Positions 8,870-16,809 of a stretch of 64,000 nt of DNA are shown here, piece by piece. The DNA is taken from contig NZ_CP109009.1 in the NCBI RefSeq assembly GCF_036226685.1, positions 4,774,001 through 4,838,000 on the forward strand, written 5' to 3'. The translations under genes were made by a program, and so were the position numbers. How positions within the stretch are numbered: position 1 is the first letter of the stretch; each line of letters opens with the position of its first letter. The notes under the pieces were generated by a model, which was not told the origin of the DNA, did no database searches, and was given only the letters and a program-made list of their open reading frames with translations. The stretch is from Streptomyces sp. NBC_00690 (lineage in GTDB: Bacteria; Actinomycetota; Actinomycetes; Streptomycetales; Streptomycetaceae).

Positions 8870-9355
8870 TTACTTGATGAGTCGAGAGATGTCGGATGCC
8901 GCGACGGCTGTTCCGTTGCGGCGACGCAGGCTTGCCGCGATTTCGGCTTCCTCGTTGCTGTGTGACTTCTTGGTGTAGTCCAAGTGGTTGGATATATGGG
9001 CACACATCTGGAGGAGGGTCTTCACCTGGGTGTCCCACAGGGAGAGAGTGGTGGAGAGTTCACCACCCATGGCCAGATTGTGGTTCGAGCATTCCTGCGC
9101 TGCCCGGGCGGTCGATCCGGATTCGCTCTTTCCGCTGCCGGCGCCAGCGATGTCCGAGCCCTTGCGCAGTTGATCGTGCAGGCGGAACGCCTCGCTGCCG
9201 ACCGCCCCGAGATCGTCTTGGGTCACTTCGAGATCCGGCTCGGCGCTGCCCGAACCCCCACCCGGATCCGGCGCGACCTGATTCAGCTGCATTGCTGTCG
9301 CCTGTCGGTCTTTGGTGGTGGCGACCGCTTCAGCCCACTCGCTATTGAACGTCAT
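8870..9355 (-). CDS. ESX/WXG100-like small helical protein
   Basis: A 161-residue protein with predicted helices at both ends and a flexible Gly/Ser-rich middle (PDPGGGSGSAEPD). There is no signal peptide or membrane segment. The second helical region (LWDTQVKTLLQMCAHISNHLDYTKK) matches the pattern of Streptomyces proteins encoded directly upstream of large ESX-type toxin-like proteins. The classical WxG motif is absent. It heads a tight minus-strand operon with the two following genes and probably forms a complex or chaperone pair with the large protein. Confidence 0.75.
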   Translation of the reverse strand: MTFNSEWAEAVATTKDRQATAMQLNQVAPDPGGGSGSAEPDLEVTQDDLGAVGSEAFRLHDQLRKGSDIAGAGSGKSESGSTARAAQECSNHNLAMGGELSTTLSLWDTQVKTLLQMCAHISNHLDYTKKSHSNEEAEIAASLRRRNGTAVAASDISRLIK

Positions 9356-9422
9356 ACCTGCTCCCCGTTCGCGTGCTCAATGCGAATTACTCATGCTAGT
9401 AAGGGAGTTGGCGATGAGCGAG

Positions 9423-11192
9423 CTAGTTCGTCCGGTTGTACGTCAGCGGTGAGCCGCCCGATCCCACCAGTTCGCGCACCAGGGTGCCGGACCCGGTCAG
9501 TTCCAGTCGGCTCCACTGGCCGGGGGAGCAGGAACTGCGATCGCCCTCGTCCAGTCGGGTCGGTCCCAACTCCATCGGGGAGCCGGCCTTTTGGAGGGTC
9601 GCGGACCAGCGGCAGTCGTAGGTCGGTCCCGTGCCGGTCAGCACCATCGTGCGGGCGCCCGTCTCGCCCTGGCTGATCACCATCACTCGGGTGTGGGTGC
9701 CGTCCTCCGCGCTGAAGGTGGTGGTCCAGGTGCCGAGGAAGCCCTCCGGTACGGCCCCCGTTGGGCGGGGTGATCGAGTGGGGGAGGGGTTGCTCGCCTG
9801 GGAGGGGCCGGCTGCGGAATTGCTCGGTCGGGCGTCCGGTTCCGTACGGTCGGGGCCCTTCAGGGCGTAGTACACCCAACTCGCCGATGCCACCGCGATC
9901 ACCACGGCCACCACACCCAGGGCGATGGCGCGCACAGGGGAAGTCGAGGCGCTGGGGGCCGGTGGCGGAGTGTACGGCGGGGGCGACACCGGGCCGGGGG
10001 CGTGCGGTGTGTGTGGGGCGGCCGGTGCGTGGGGCAGACCGCCTGCGGTGCCGGACCCTGGTACCGCACCCCAGGCCGGAGTGGGGCTTTGCCCAGGTGC
10101 CGCGGGGAAAGCGGGGTTCGGCCCCTGGACGAACGGCTGGACGGACGGCTGGACGGACGGCGTCCGGTGTCCTGGGGCCTGCGCGGGGCCGAAGCCGGGC
10201 AGTGGCGCCTGGCCCGCTGCTGCGGCAGATCCGGGGGGCCGGTGTCCTGGATTGCTGGCGTCGGGCGCCAGTTGGGCGGCGGTGGTGGTGCCTTCCGGGG
10301 GTTGTTCCACCTCCAGCAGGCTCACCGCATGACGTCCCAGCCGGGCTACCAGCGCCGCGGGCAGCCACGGTTCACCGTCGTCCTCGACGGGGACGCGCTC
10401 CAGGATCTCTGCGAGTCCCGGTCGCTCGGACGGGCTCTTGTGCAGACATGCCCGCACTAGGTCGGCGAGGCCCTCCGGCACGTCCGTGAGTTCCGGTTCC
10501 TCCTGTGCGATGCGGTACATCACCGCGTGCTGACCACTGTCCGGCGACCCGAAGGGCAGCCGGCCCGTGGCCGCGTACGCCAGTACCGAGCCGAAGCAGA
10601 AGATGTCGGACGCCGCGGTGACTCGGGTGGCGCGCACCTGCTCGGGGGCCATGAAGCCGGGGGAGCCGATGACCGAGCCGGTACGGGTCAGACCGCCGTC
10701 GGTGGCGGTCTCCAGGGCGCGGGCGATACCGAAGTCGATGACCCGCGGCCCGTCGAGCGTGATGAGGATGTTGGAGGGTTTGAGGTCGCGGTGGATCAGG
10801 CCCGCGGTGTGGATGTCGGTGAGCGCGTGGGCCAGTCCGGCGGCCAGGATGCGGACCGACCGCTCCGGCAGCGGCCCTTCGGCGATGACCGAGTGGAGCG
10901 AGGGGCCGGCGACGTACCCGGTGGCGACCCAGGGCACGGCCGCCTCCGTGTCCGCGTCGAGTACGGGGGCGGTCCAGTTGCCGCCGACGCGACGGGCCGC
11001 CTGGACCTCCTGCCGGAAGCGGTTGCGGAATTCGTCCTGTTCGGCGAGTTCCCGGCGCACGAGTTTGACCGCGACTGTGCGTCCCCGGTCGCTGCGGGCG
11101 AGGTACACCTGCCCCATCCCGCCCGCGCCGAGGCGGGCCAGCAGGCGGTACGCACCGATACTCCGTGGGTCCCCGGGCGTGAGTGGTTCCAT
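9423..11192 (-). CDS. Transmembrane serine/threonine protein kinase (PknB/Hanks type)
   Basis: The 589-residue receptor-like kinase starts at ATG 11192; an in-frame upstream extension to 11465 overlaps the MarR gene and is rejected. Kinase motifs are in order: glycine loop LGAGGMGQVY, VAVKLV lysine, HRDLKPSNIL catalytic loop, DFGIAR and APEQ. A Pro/Ala/Gln-rich linker follows, then one membrane segment (residues ~417-440, IALGVVAVVIAVASASWVYY). The outer C-terminal ~150 residues are not a PASTA repeat and look like a small beta domain (LGTWTTTFSAEDGTHTRVMV) that may sense a ligand. It lies 67 bp before the ESX-like operon in the same direction and may be co-transcribed with it. Confidence 0.94.
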   Translation of the reverse strand: MEPLTPGDPRSIGAYRLLARLGAGGMGQVYLARSDRGRTVAVKLVRRELAEQDEFRNRFRQEVQAARRVGGNWTAPVLDADTEAAVPWVATGYVAGPSLHSVIAEGPLPERSVRILAAGLAHALTDIHTAGLIHRDLKPSNILITLDGPRVIDFGIARALETATDGGLTRTGSVIGSPGFMAPEQVRATRVTAASDIFCFGSVLAYAATGRLPFGSPDSGQHAVMYRIAQEEPELTDVPEGLADLVRACLHKSPSERPGLAEILERVPVEDDGEPWLPAALVARLGRHAVSLLEVEQPPEGTTTAAQLAPDASNPGHRPPGSAAAAGQAPLPGFGPAQAPGHRTPSVQPSVQPFVQGPNPAFPAAPGQSPTPAWGAVPGSGTAGGLPHAPAAPHTPHAPGPVSPPPYTPPPAPSASTSPVRAIALGVVAVVIAVASASWVYYALKGPDRTEPDARPSNSAAGPSQASNPSPTRSPRPTGAVPEGFLGTWTTTFSAEDGTHTRVMVISQGETGARTMVLTGTGPTYDCRWSATLQKAGSPMELGPTRLDEGDRSSCSPGQWSRLELTGSGTLVRELVGSGGSPLTYNRTN

Positions 11193-11250
11193 CGCCGCAA
11201 GTCCTCCCCCAATCGCGACATCTGCGGACGGGCTGAGGATAGTGCGCTTG

Positions 11251-11697
11251 TCACCCTTTCCGGATCGTCTCCATCGCCTTGGACAGTTCCTCCAGGACCC
11301 GAGCGGTCTCCGCGAACTGTTCCGTGCCCAGTACCTCCGCCAGCCGCGCCGCGAGTGCCGCATGCCCGGGGCCGAGCCGGTCGACGGCCGCCCGCCCCTC
11401 GTCCGTCGGTCGCAGCAGCTTGGCCCGTCGGTGGGCAGGATTGGTCTCGTACGCCGCGAGCCCACGCTCCACCAGCAGATCGGCGATCCGTTGCACGCTC
11501 TGTCGGGTGATCCCCATGTCGCGGGCGATCCCGGCGACGGGTAGTGGCTCGGGAAGGACGGCTCCGAGCACCTGCCACCAGGCCGCGGTGAGCCCCGCGG
11601 GGGCGGCGAGTTCCTCGGACGCGGCCAGGAACTGGCCGTTCAGCCGGAAGATCCCCAGCGCCGTGCGGCTCAGCAGGTCCTGCTCGGCACGGCTCAT
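11251..11697 (-). CDS. MarR family transcriptional regulator
   Basis: The 148-residue protein has the MarR winged-helix core PVAGIARDMGITRQSVQRIA followed by the wing segment NPAHRRAKLLRPTDEGR and a C-terminal dimerisation helix. Its ATG overlaps the stop of the DJ-1/PfpI gene (11694-11697, ATGA), so the two are one operon. Two imperfect palindromes upstream of that operon are likely binding sites, giving autoregulation. The inducer is unknown. Confidence 0.92.
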   Translation of the reverse strand: MSRAEQDLLSRTALGIFRLNGQFLAASEELAAPAGLTAAWWQVLGAVLPEPLPVAGIARDMGITRQSVQRIADLLVERGLAAYETNPAHRRAKLLRPTDEGRAAVDRLGPGHAALAARLAEVLGTEQFAETARVLEELSKAMETIRKG

Positions 11698-12329
11698 GAC
11701 GCGCTCACCCCGGCGGAACCCTCGTCCTCCCCTTCGAGGACGGCGTACGCGGAGGCGTCGGAGTCGTGGAACAGCCGGTACCAGGCGTCCAGCTTCTTCC
11801 CCTCGTACACACCGAGCCGGGCGAAGACCTCCCGGGCGAAGGCGATCGGTTCGGTCGGGCCGGCGGTGATCAGGTCACCGTCGGTGACGGCGTCGGCCTC
11901 CTGGTAGCGCTCGCCGCCCCCGTACCCGGATGCGGCGAGGTAGTACGACACCGCACTGGTGTGGTCGCGGTCGTCGAGCAGCCCTTCGCGGGCCAGGCCC
12001 AGGGTGGCCCCGCAGATGGCGGCGACCGGGACGCCCGATGCGAGGAACTCGCGCGCCTTGGCGGCGAAGGGCGCGAGGTCATGACCGGTGTCCCACCCGG
12101 TGGAGCCGGTGAGCAGGAGCAGGGCGCTGTCGGCGACGGCCGAGCCGGTCAGTTCGTCGAGGGCCAGATCAGGCTGGATGCGGATGCCGCCCATGGTGGT
12201 GACGGGGTCGGTGGTGAGGCCGACGGTGCGGACGGTGAAGCCGTGCTGGGTGAGCTGGGAGGTGGCGTATCCGGGCTCCCAGTCGGCGAAGTCGTCGTAG
12301 ACGGCGAGATGGATGGTCGTGCGGGTCAT
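11694..12329 (-). CDS. DJ-1/PfpI family protein (class I glutamine amidotransferase-like)
   Basis: A 211-residue DJ-1/PfpI-fold protein. The nucleophile elbow is visible as VAAICGATLGLAREG with the family cysteine, and the N-terminal strand-acid region reads HLAVYDDFADWEPG. A C-terminal extension ends EGEDEGSAGVSAS. Members act as deglycases, hydrolases or stress-response proteins; the exact role is not readable. It is first in an operon with the overlapping MarR gene. Confidence 0.88.
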   Translation of the reverse strand: MTRTTIHLAVYDDFADWEPGYATSQLTQHGFTVRTVGLTTDPVTTMGGIRIQPDLALDELTGSAVADSALLLLTGSTGWDTGHDLAPFAAKAREFLASGVPVAAICGATLGLAREGLLDDRDHTSAVSYYLAASGYGGGERYQEADAVTDGDLITAGPTEPIAFAREVFARLGVYEGKKLDAWYRLFHDSDASAYAVLEGEDEGSAGVSAS

Positions 12330-12367
12330 GGCGTCCTCCTCGGTGAGCCGGCAGGCCCCAGCGGCTA

Positions 12368-12403
12368 TGACAGAAGGCTGTCACGTTGGCAGCATGCTGT
12401 CAA
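12368..12403. promoter_or_regulatory. Two adjacent palindromes upstream of the DJ-1/marR operon
   Basis: TGACAG-AAGG-CTGTCA (12368-12383) has perfect 6-bp arms, and TTGGCAGCATGCTGTCAA (12386-12403) is an 18-bp palindrome with one mismatched pair. They share the CTGTCA/TGACAG half-site and sit 40-75 bp before the divergent operon start. On the minus strand the second contains TTGACA, a -35-like hexamer. A MarR operator pair is the simplest reading. Confidence 0.6.
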
Positions 12404-12501
12404 TCTTGATCGAGCCACCCGACAGAACGACGAGGAAAGCGCCCCAGGACAGACAGGATGGTGATGTCGAGCGCCGCCGGGACGTCCGTAGGCTCGCCGG
12501 C

Positions 12502-13872
12502 ATGACCGCTCAAGCCCACCCCGCTGATCCCCAGGCCGGCGCCGCCGTGAAGGCCGCAGACCGTGCGCACGTCTTCCACTCGTGGTCCGCCCAGGGGCTG
12601 ATCGATCCGCTCGCCGTCGCCGGCGCCGAGGGTTCGTACTTCTGGGACTACGAGGGCAAGCGCTACCTCGACTTCACCAGCGGCCTCGTCTACACCAACA
12701 TCGGGTACCAGCACCCGAAGGTCGTGGCCGCCATCCAGGAGCAGGCGGGCAAGCTGTCCACCTTCGCGCCCGCCTTCGCGGTGGAGTCGCGCTCGGAGGC
12801 CGCCCGGCTCATCGCCGAGCGCACCCCCGGCGATCTGGACAAGATCTTCTTCACCAACGGCGGCGCCGAGGCGATCGAGAACGCCATCCGGATGTCCCGG
12901 CTGCACACCGGACGCCCCAAGGTGCTCTCCGCCTACCGCTCGTACCACGGCGGCACCACGACCGCGATCAACGTCACCGGCGACCCGCGGCGTTGGGCGT
13001 CCGACAACGGCACATCCGGAGTGGTCCACTTCTGGGCGCCGTTCCTCTACCGCTCGCCCTTCTACTCGACCACCGAGGCGGAAGAGGCACAGCGCGCCCT
13101 CCAGCACCTGGAGGACACCATTGCCTTCGAGGGTCCGGGAACGATCGCCGCGATCGTCCTGGAGACCGTCCCGGGCACTGCGGGCATCATGATCCCGCCG
13201 CCCGGCTACCTCCCGGGCGTACGCGAGATCTGTGACCGGTACGGGATCGTCCTCGTCCTCGACGAGGTCATGGCGGGCTTCGGCCGCACCGGCAAGTGGT
13301 TCGCGTCCGAGCACTTCGACGTGGTCCCCGACCTGCTGACCTTCGCCAAGGGCGTCAACTCCGGCTATGTGCCGCTCGGCGGGGTGGCGATCTCCGAGAA
13401 GATCGCCGCCACCTTCGAGACCCGCGCCTACCCCGGCGGACTCACCTATTCCGGTCACCCGCTGGCCTGCGCCGCGGCCGTCGCCACCATCCAGGTCATG
13501 GAGGACGAGAAGGTCGTCGAGCACGCGGCCCGCATCGGCGAGACCGTACTCGGCCCGGGGCTGCGCGAACTGGCCGAACGCCACCCGAGCGTGGGCGAGG
13601 TCCGCGGTACGGGCGTGTTCTGGGCCCTCGACCTCGTACGGGACCGCTCGACCCGCGAACCGCTGGTGCCCTACAACGCCACCGGCGAGGCGAACGCCCC
13701 GATGGCTGCCTTCGCCGCCGCGTGCAAGGCCCAGGGCCTGTGGCCGTTCGTCAACATGAACCGCACCCACACCGTGCCGCCGTGCAACGTCAGCGAGGCG
13801 GAGGCCAAGGAGGGCCTGGCGATCCTCGACGCGGCGCTCACCGTCGCCGACGGGTACACCGTCGAAGGCTGA
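12502..13872 (+). CDS. Class III (omega) PLP-dependent aminotransferase
   Basis: The 456-residue enzyme starts at ATG 12502; longer in-frame starts overlap the upstream regulatory palindromes. It shows the class III fold markers: FFTNGGAEAIENAIR phosphate-binding segment, SYHGGTTT, the LVLDEVMAGFGRTG Asp motif, and the PLP lysine in LLTFAKGVNSGYVPLGG. It transfers an amino group from an amine or beta/omega-amino acid to a keto acid such as pyruvate; the substrate cannot be fixed. It is monocistronic and ends in a strong hairpin. Confidence 0.93.
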   Translation: MTAQAHPADPQAGAAVKAADRAHVFHSWSAQGLIDPLAVAGAEGSYFWDYEGKRYLDFTSGLVYTNIGYQHPKVVAAIQEQAGKLSTFAPAFAVESRSEAARLIAERTPGDLDKIFFTNGGAEAIENAIRMSRLHTGRPKVLSAYRSYHGGTTTAINVTGDPRRWASDNGTSGVVHFWAPFLYRSPFYSTTEAEEAQRALQHLEDTIAFEGPGTIAAIVLETVPGTAGIMIPPPGYLPGVREICDRYGIVLVLDEVMAGFGRTGKWFASEHFDVVPDLLTFAKGVNSGYVPLGGVAISEKIAATFETRAYPGGLTYSGHPLACAAAVATIQVMEDEKVVEHAARIGETVLGPGLRELAERHPSVGEVRGTGVFWALDLVRDRSTREPLVPYNATGEANAPMAAFAAACKAQGLWPFVNMNRTHTVPPCNVSEAEAKEGLAILDAALTVADGYTVEG

Positions 13873-13885
13873 CCCCCGACACAGC

Positions 13886-13920
13886 CGAAGGGCGGGCCCG
13901 GAATCCGGGCCCGCCCTTCG
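13886..13920. terminator. Bidirectional hairpin terminator
   Basis: A perfect 16-bp stem (CGAAGGGCGGGCCCGG and its complement) with a 3-nt loop lies 13 bp after the aminotransferase stop and 12 bp before the end of the convergent TerD gene. It can serve both directions. Confidence 0.85.
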
Positions 13921-13931
13921 CGCATGAGCGG

Positions 13932-15410
13932 CTATCCGTGCTGTGCCGCCGCCCCGATCCTCGGGTGTACATGAAGGGACCAGTACCCCTCCCCCTCCAC
14001 GGTCAGGAAGCGCGGCCCCGCGCTGAGCGGGACGGTCTGCGAGAAGGGGCCGACCGCCCGGCTGAGCAGCGGTTCCGGATAGTCGTCGTACTCGTCCTCG
14101 GTGGGGAACAGCGGTCTCGTCTTGATGGTGATGTCGTCGTGCCGGGACTCGCTGCCCCAGAACCGCACATCGAGGTTCGCGGACGGCCCCAGATACGCGA
14201 AAACCTCATTGCCGCGTCCTTCGACGGCGAGAGAGCCCAAGCGCCGTATCGCAGAGAGCGGATGGATCACCACGGTCCAGTTCTCGCTGCCCTCGACCAG
14301 CAGGAGCAGCCGTCCTTCGGTGGGGACGCGAGCGATCGCCCGACCGCGGAAGTCGGTGAGGCTGGTGTTGAAGTACATGTCGTCCGGCTCATGGCGGGCG
14401 GTCAGCGAGTGCACCGAGAAGTAGCCGTCCCCCTCGTTCCGCGCCTCGATCAGGGCCGGCCCTGGCGGCAGGGGGGCGTCGACGGCGAAGGTCAGCGTGC
14501 CGTGCCCGCGCTGGGTGAACGGTGGGAACCCGGGGAGCGCGCTGAACGGATCGGGCACGGGGGCAACCGGTGGCGCCGGCGGTTGGTACGCGGGCTGCGG
14601 ATGCGACGGCGGCTGCGCATACGGATACGGGTACGGCAGCGGTGCGGGGGGCTGCTGATCTGCTCCCGGGGGAGCGGGCTGCCGGTACCTGGCCGGGGCG
14701 AGCTGCGGCGTGAAGGCGGCGGGAGCTGCCGGCTGGGGGTGGAAGGGCCCCGGCACGGCCGGCTGCTGAACCGCGGCGGGAGCGGAAGGGGGGTGAAAGG
14801 CGGGGGCGGGAGCGGAAGGGGGGTGAAAGGCACCGGGGGCGGGCTGGGGAGCGGGCTGAACGGGCGCCTGCTGTGTGGTCGACGGCTGCGCCACCACGAT
14901 CCCGAAGTCCGTTGCGAGGCCCGCGAGTCCGGAGGCGTACCCCTGTCCCACCGCCCGGAACTTCCACACCCCGTCCCGCCGATAGAACTCGCCGAGCACG
15001 AAGGCCGTCTCCGTGGTCGCGTCCGTCACCGCGAAGTGCATCACGACCGCGCCGTCCGGCCCGAGGGCCTGCACGAACAGCCCGGGCACCGAGCCGAAGA
15101 CACCACCGTCGCAGGACGCCGAGATCACCACGCGCTGGATGACGGGCTCCACCGACGGGAGATCCAACTCCAGCCACTCGGCGCGCTGTCCGACACCTTC
15201 CGCGGTCCCCACGTGCCGTACCGAACCCGACGGATGCTGCGGCTGGTTGTAGAACACCAGGTCAGCATCGCCCCGTACCTTGCCCGTCGCGTCGAGCAAC
15301 AGGGCGGAGGCGTCCACCGCGGGGACGCCGGGCGCCGTACTCCGACCCACTGCGACCCGTAGTCGGGACGTGGGGACGGGCACATTGGCGCCTTTGATGA
15401 TCTGGGTCAT
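13932..15410 (-). CDS. Long TerD-family protein with Pro/Gln linker and second beta domain
   Basis: This protein of about 492 residues starts as a TerD domain: MTQIIKGANVPV, a V(P)AVDASALLLDATGKV calcium-binding-type loop, DADLVFYNQPQHP, and ATTETAFVLGEFYRRDGVWKF through [17 protein letters not shown] ~120-residue Pro/Ala/Gln/Tyr linker follows, with an imperfect repeat of FHPPSAPAP, and then a beta-rich C-terminal half with internal repeats (GYFSVHSLTARH / NWTVVIHPLSA / GYWSLHVHPRIG). ATG 15410 is preferred over 15419 because TerD proteins normally begin MTQ. It is related in its first domain to the shorter TerD at 34.3 kb. Its role in stress or differentiation is inferred from the family. 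Confidence 0.88.
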   Translation of the reverse strand: MTQIIKGANVPVPTSRLRVAVGRSTAPGVPAVDASALLLDATGKVRGDADLVFYNQPQHPSGSVRHVGTAEGVGQRAEWLELDLPSVEPVIQRVVISASCDGGVFGSVPGLFVQALGPDGAVVMHFAVTDATTETAFVLGEFYRRDGVWKFRAVGQGYASGLAGLATDFGIVVAQPSTTQQAPVQPAPQPAPGAFHPPSAPAPAFHPPSAPAAVQQPAVPGPFHPQPAAPAAFTPQLAPARYRQPAPPGADQQPPAPLPYPYPYAQPPSHPQPAYQPPAPPVAPVPDPFSALPGFPPFTQRGHGTLTFAVDAPLPPGPALIEARNEGDGYFSVHSLTARHEPDDMYFNTSLTDFRGRAIARVPTEGRLLLLVEGSENWTVVIHPLSAIRRLGSLAVEGRGNEVFAYLGPSANLDVRFWGSESRHDDITIKTRPLFPTEDEYDDYPEPLLSRAVGPFSQTVPLSAGPRFLTVEGEGYWSLHVHPRIGAAAQHG

Positions 15411-15616
15411 GGGGCACATGCTGACAAACGGCCCCGGTGAAGTCGATGGGGAAGCGGCGTGAAGGTGCCATCACGCGGAGAATCGATGGGGCGCGGGAAC
15501 CCAACCCCAACCCCCAGCCCCGGTTCGGGCCCGGTTCGCGTTCGGGCCCGGTGCCCGGCCGGAACGGGCACTGGCCCCTGCCTGGGCACCGGCGTCTATG
15601 AGGGGCCGGCCACCGC

Positions 15617-16063
15617 TCAGGACGGACGGGGCGCGGGCTCCACCTCCAGGAAGCGCCGTCGGCGTGGACCCCGGTACAGCAGCGCCTCCCAACCCGCCTT
15701 CACCAGCGCGTCCGTGCACCGTCCGAGCTCCGACTCCTCCTCCTGCGCCGCGCCGCTCCCGCTCGGTCCCAGCCAGTCCACGCACACCGTGCCCGGCCCG
15801 TCGCCCGACCGCACGCGGTATCCGGTGGCCACTCGCGTACCGTCGGCATCGACCGCGGACGGTGGGAGACCGGCCGCCTCCAGTGCCAGCGCCACGGCGC
15901 GTACCGTCTGGGTCAGCTCCCAGGCCGCGGGAGCCGTCCCCGTCAGCCGTCGGATCTGTAGCAGCCCCGCGAACGCCTGACGTACGTCCGCGGCCCGCCC
16001 GGCACCCTCCGTCAGCCCCGGGGGGCCGTCTCCCGTTGCCGCTTCGAACACTCCCTCTGCCAC
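15617..16063 (-). CDS. Conserved hypothetical protein (148 aa)
   Basis: A small soluble protein without recognisable domain. It has an Ala/Leu-rich helical first half (LTQTVRAVALALEAAGL), a beta segment ending CVDWLGPSGSGAAQEEESEL, and a basic tail GPRRRRFLEVEP. It is divergent from the GntR gene with only 68 bp between starts, so a shared promoter region is likely. Function unknown. Confidence 0.65.
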   Translation of the reverse strand: MAEGVFEAATGDGPPGLTEGAGRAADVRQAFAGLLQIRRLTGTAPAAWELTQTVRAVALALEAAGLPPSAVDADGTRVATGYRVRSGDGPGTVCVDWLGPSGSGAAQEEESELGRCTDALVKAGWEALLYRGPRRRRFLEVEPAPRPS

Positions 16064-16131
16064 CTGTACCTCACCTGTCTCGTACCGACTGGCTTATCGT
16101 GTCCGGGACCCCCGCGAAGGAGAAGCCATCG

Positions 16132-16809
16132 ATGCCCAGCCCCGGCAGCACTTCCGTCACCCGGAGCACGCTGCGGCAACAGATCGCGGACGCGCTGCGT
16201 GACGAGGTGCTGGCCGGGCGCTTGCTGCCCGGGCAGGAGTTCACGGTCAAGCAGATCGCCGAACAGTACGGGGTCTCCGCCACTCCGGTACGAGAAGCCC
16301 TGGTCGACCTCTCCGCTCAGGGGCTGCTCGACTCGGACCAGCACCGGGGATTCAAGGTCCACCAGTTCTCCATCGCCGACTACCGCAACATGGTCGACGC
16401 CCGGGCCCTGGTGATGGAAGGCGTCATCCGCCACGCCGAACGCAACGGACGCACCCGGGTGCGGCCCAAGTCGGTGCTGCCGGTGCGGCGTCGGGCCGAG
16501 GAGGCCGCCCGCGCGGCCCGGTGCGGCGATCTGGACATCCACATCGGATACGACCTGCGGTTCTGGTCCGAACTCGGCTCCATCACGGCCAACTGCTACA
16601 TCTCCGGGTTTCTGCACCAACTGCGCGTACAGGGATGGGTGTTCGCCGTGCCCCATCTTCGGCGGGACACCTGCCGGCGCGAGTGGTTGTGGAGCGGACA
16701 CGAGGATCTGATCGACGCTGTGACGCTCGGCGACATGACCGCGGCACGCGCGACCATCAGCGGGTACAACGAGCAGGCGCTCACCTGGGCCGATCGGTTG
16801 GAACGGTGA
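16132..16809 (+). CDS. GntR family (FadR/FCD-type) transcriptional regulator
   Basis: The 225-residue regulator starts at ATG 16132 after a GAAGGAGAAG ribosome-binding site. The N-terminal GntR winged helix reads LRQQIADALRDEVLAGRLLPG then FTVKQIAEQYGVSATPVREALV. The C-terminal helical FCD-type effector domain includes DLDIHIGYDLRFWSELG and GHEDLIDAVTLGD. Its stop overlaps the GTG of the glycosyltransferase gene (GTGA, 16806-16809), so the two are co-expressed. The effector is unknown. Confidence 0.92.
   Translation: MPSPGSTSVTRSTLRQQIADALRDEVLAGRLLPGQEFTVKQIAEQYGVSATPVREALVDLSAQGLLDSDQHRGFKVHQFSIADYRNMVDARALVMEGVIRHAERNGRTRVRPKSVLPVRRRAEEAARAARCGDLDIHIGYDLRFWSELGSITANCYISGFLHQLRVQGWVFAVPHLRRDTCRREWLWSGHEDLIDAVTLGDMTAARATISGYNEQALTWADRLER

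Noticed and set aside
11193..11465. N-terminal extension of the Ser/Thr kinase
   Set aside because: The added 91 residues are Arg/Trp-rich, overlap the MarR gene out of frame, and lie before a good ATG that starts the kinase fold.
13296..15362. 688-residue plus frame through the aminotransferase end and the TerD gene
   Set aside because: Out-of-frame shadow dominated by Arg/Gly with no motif; both strands already hold recognised proteins.
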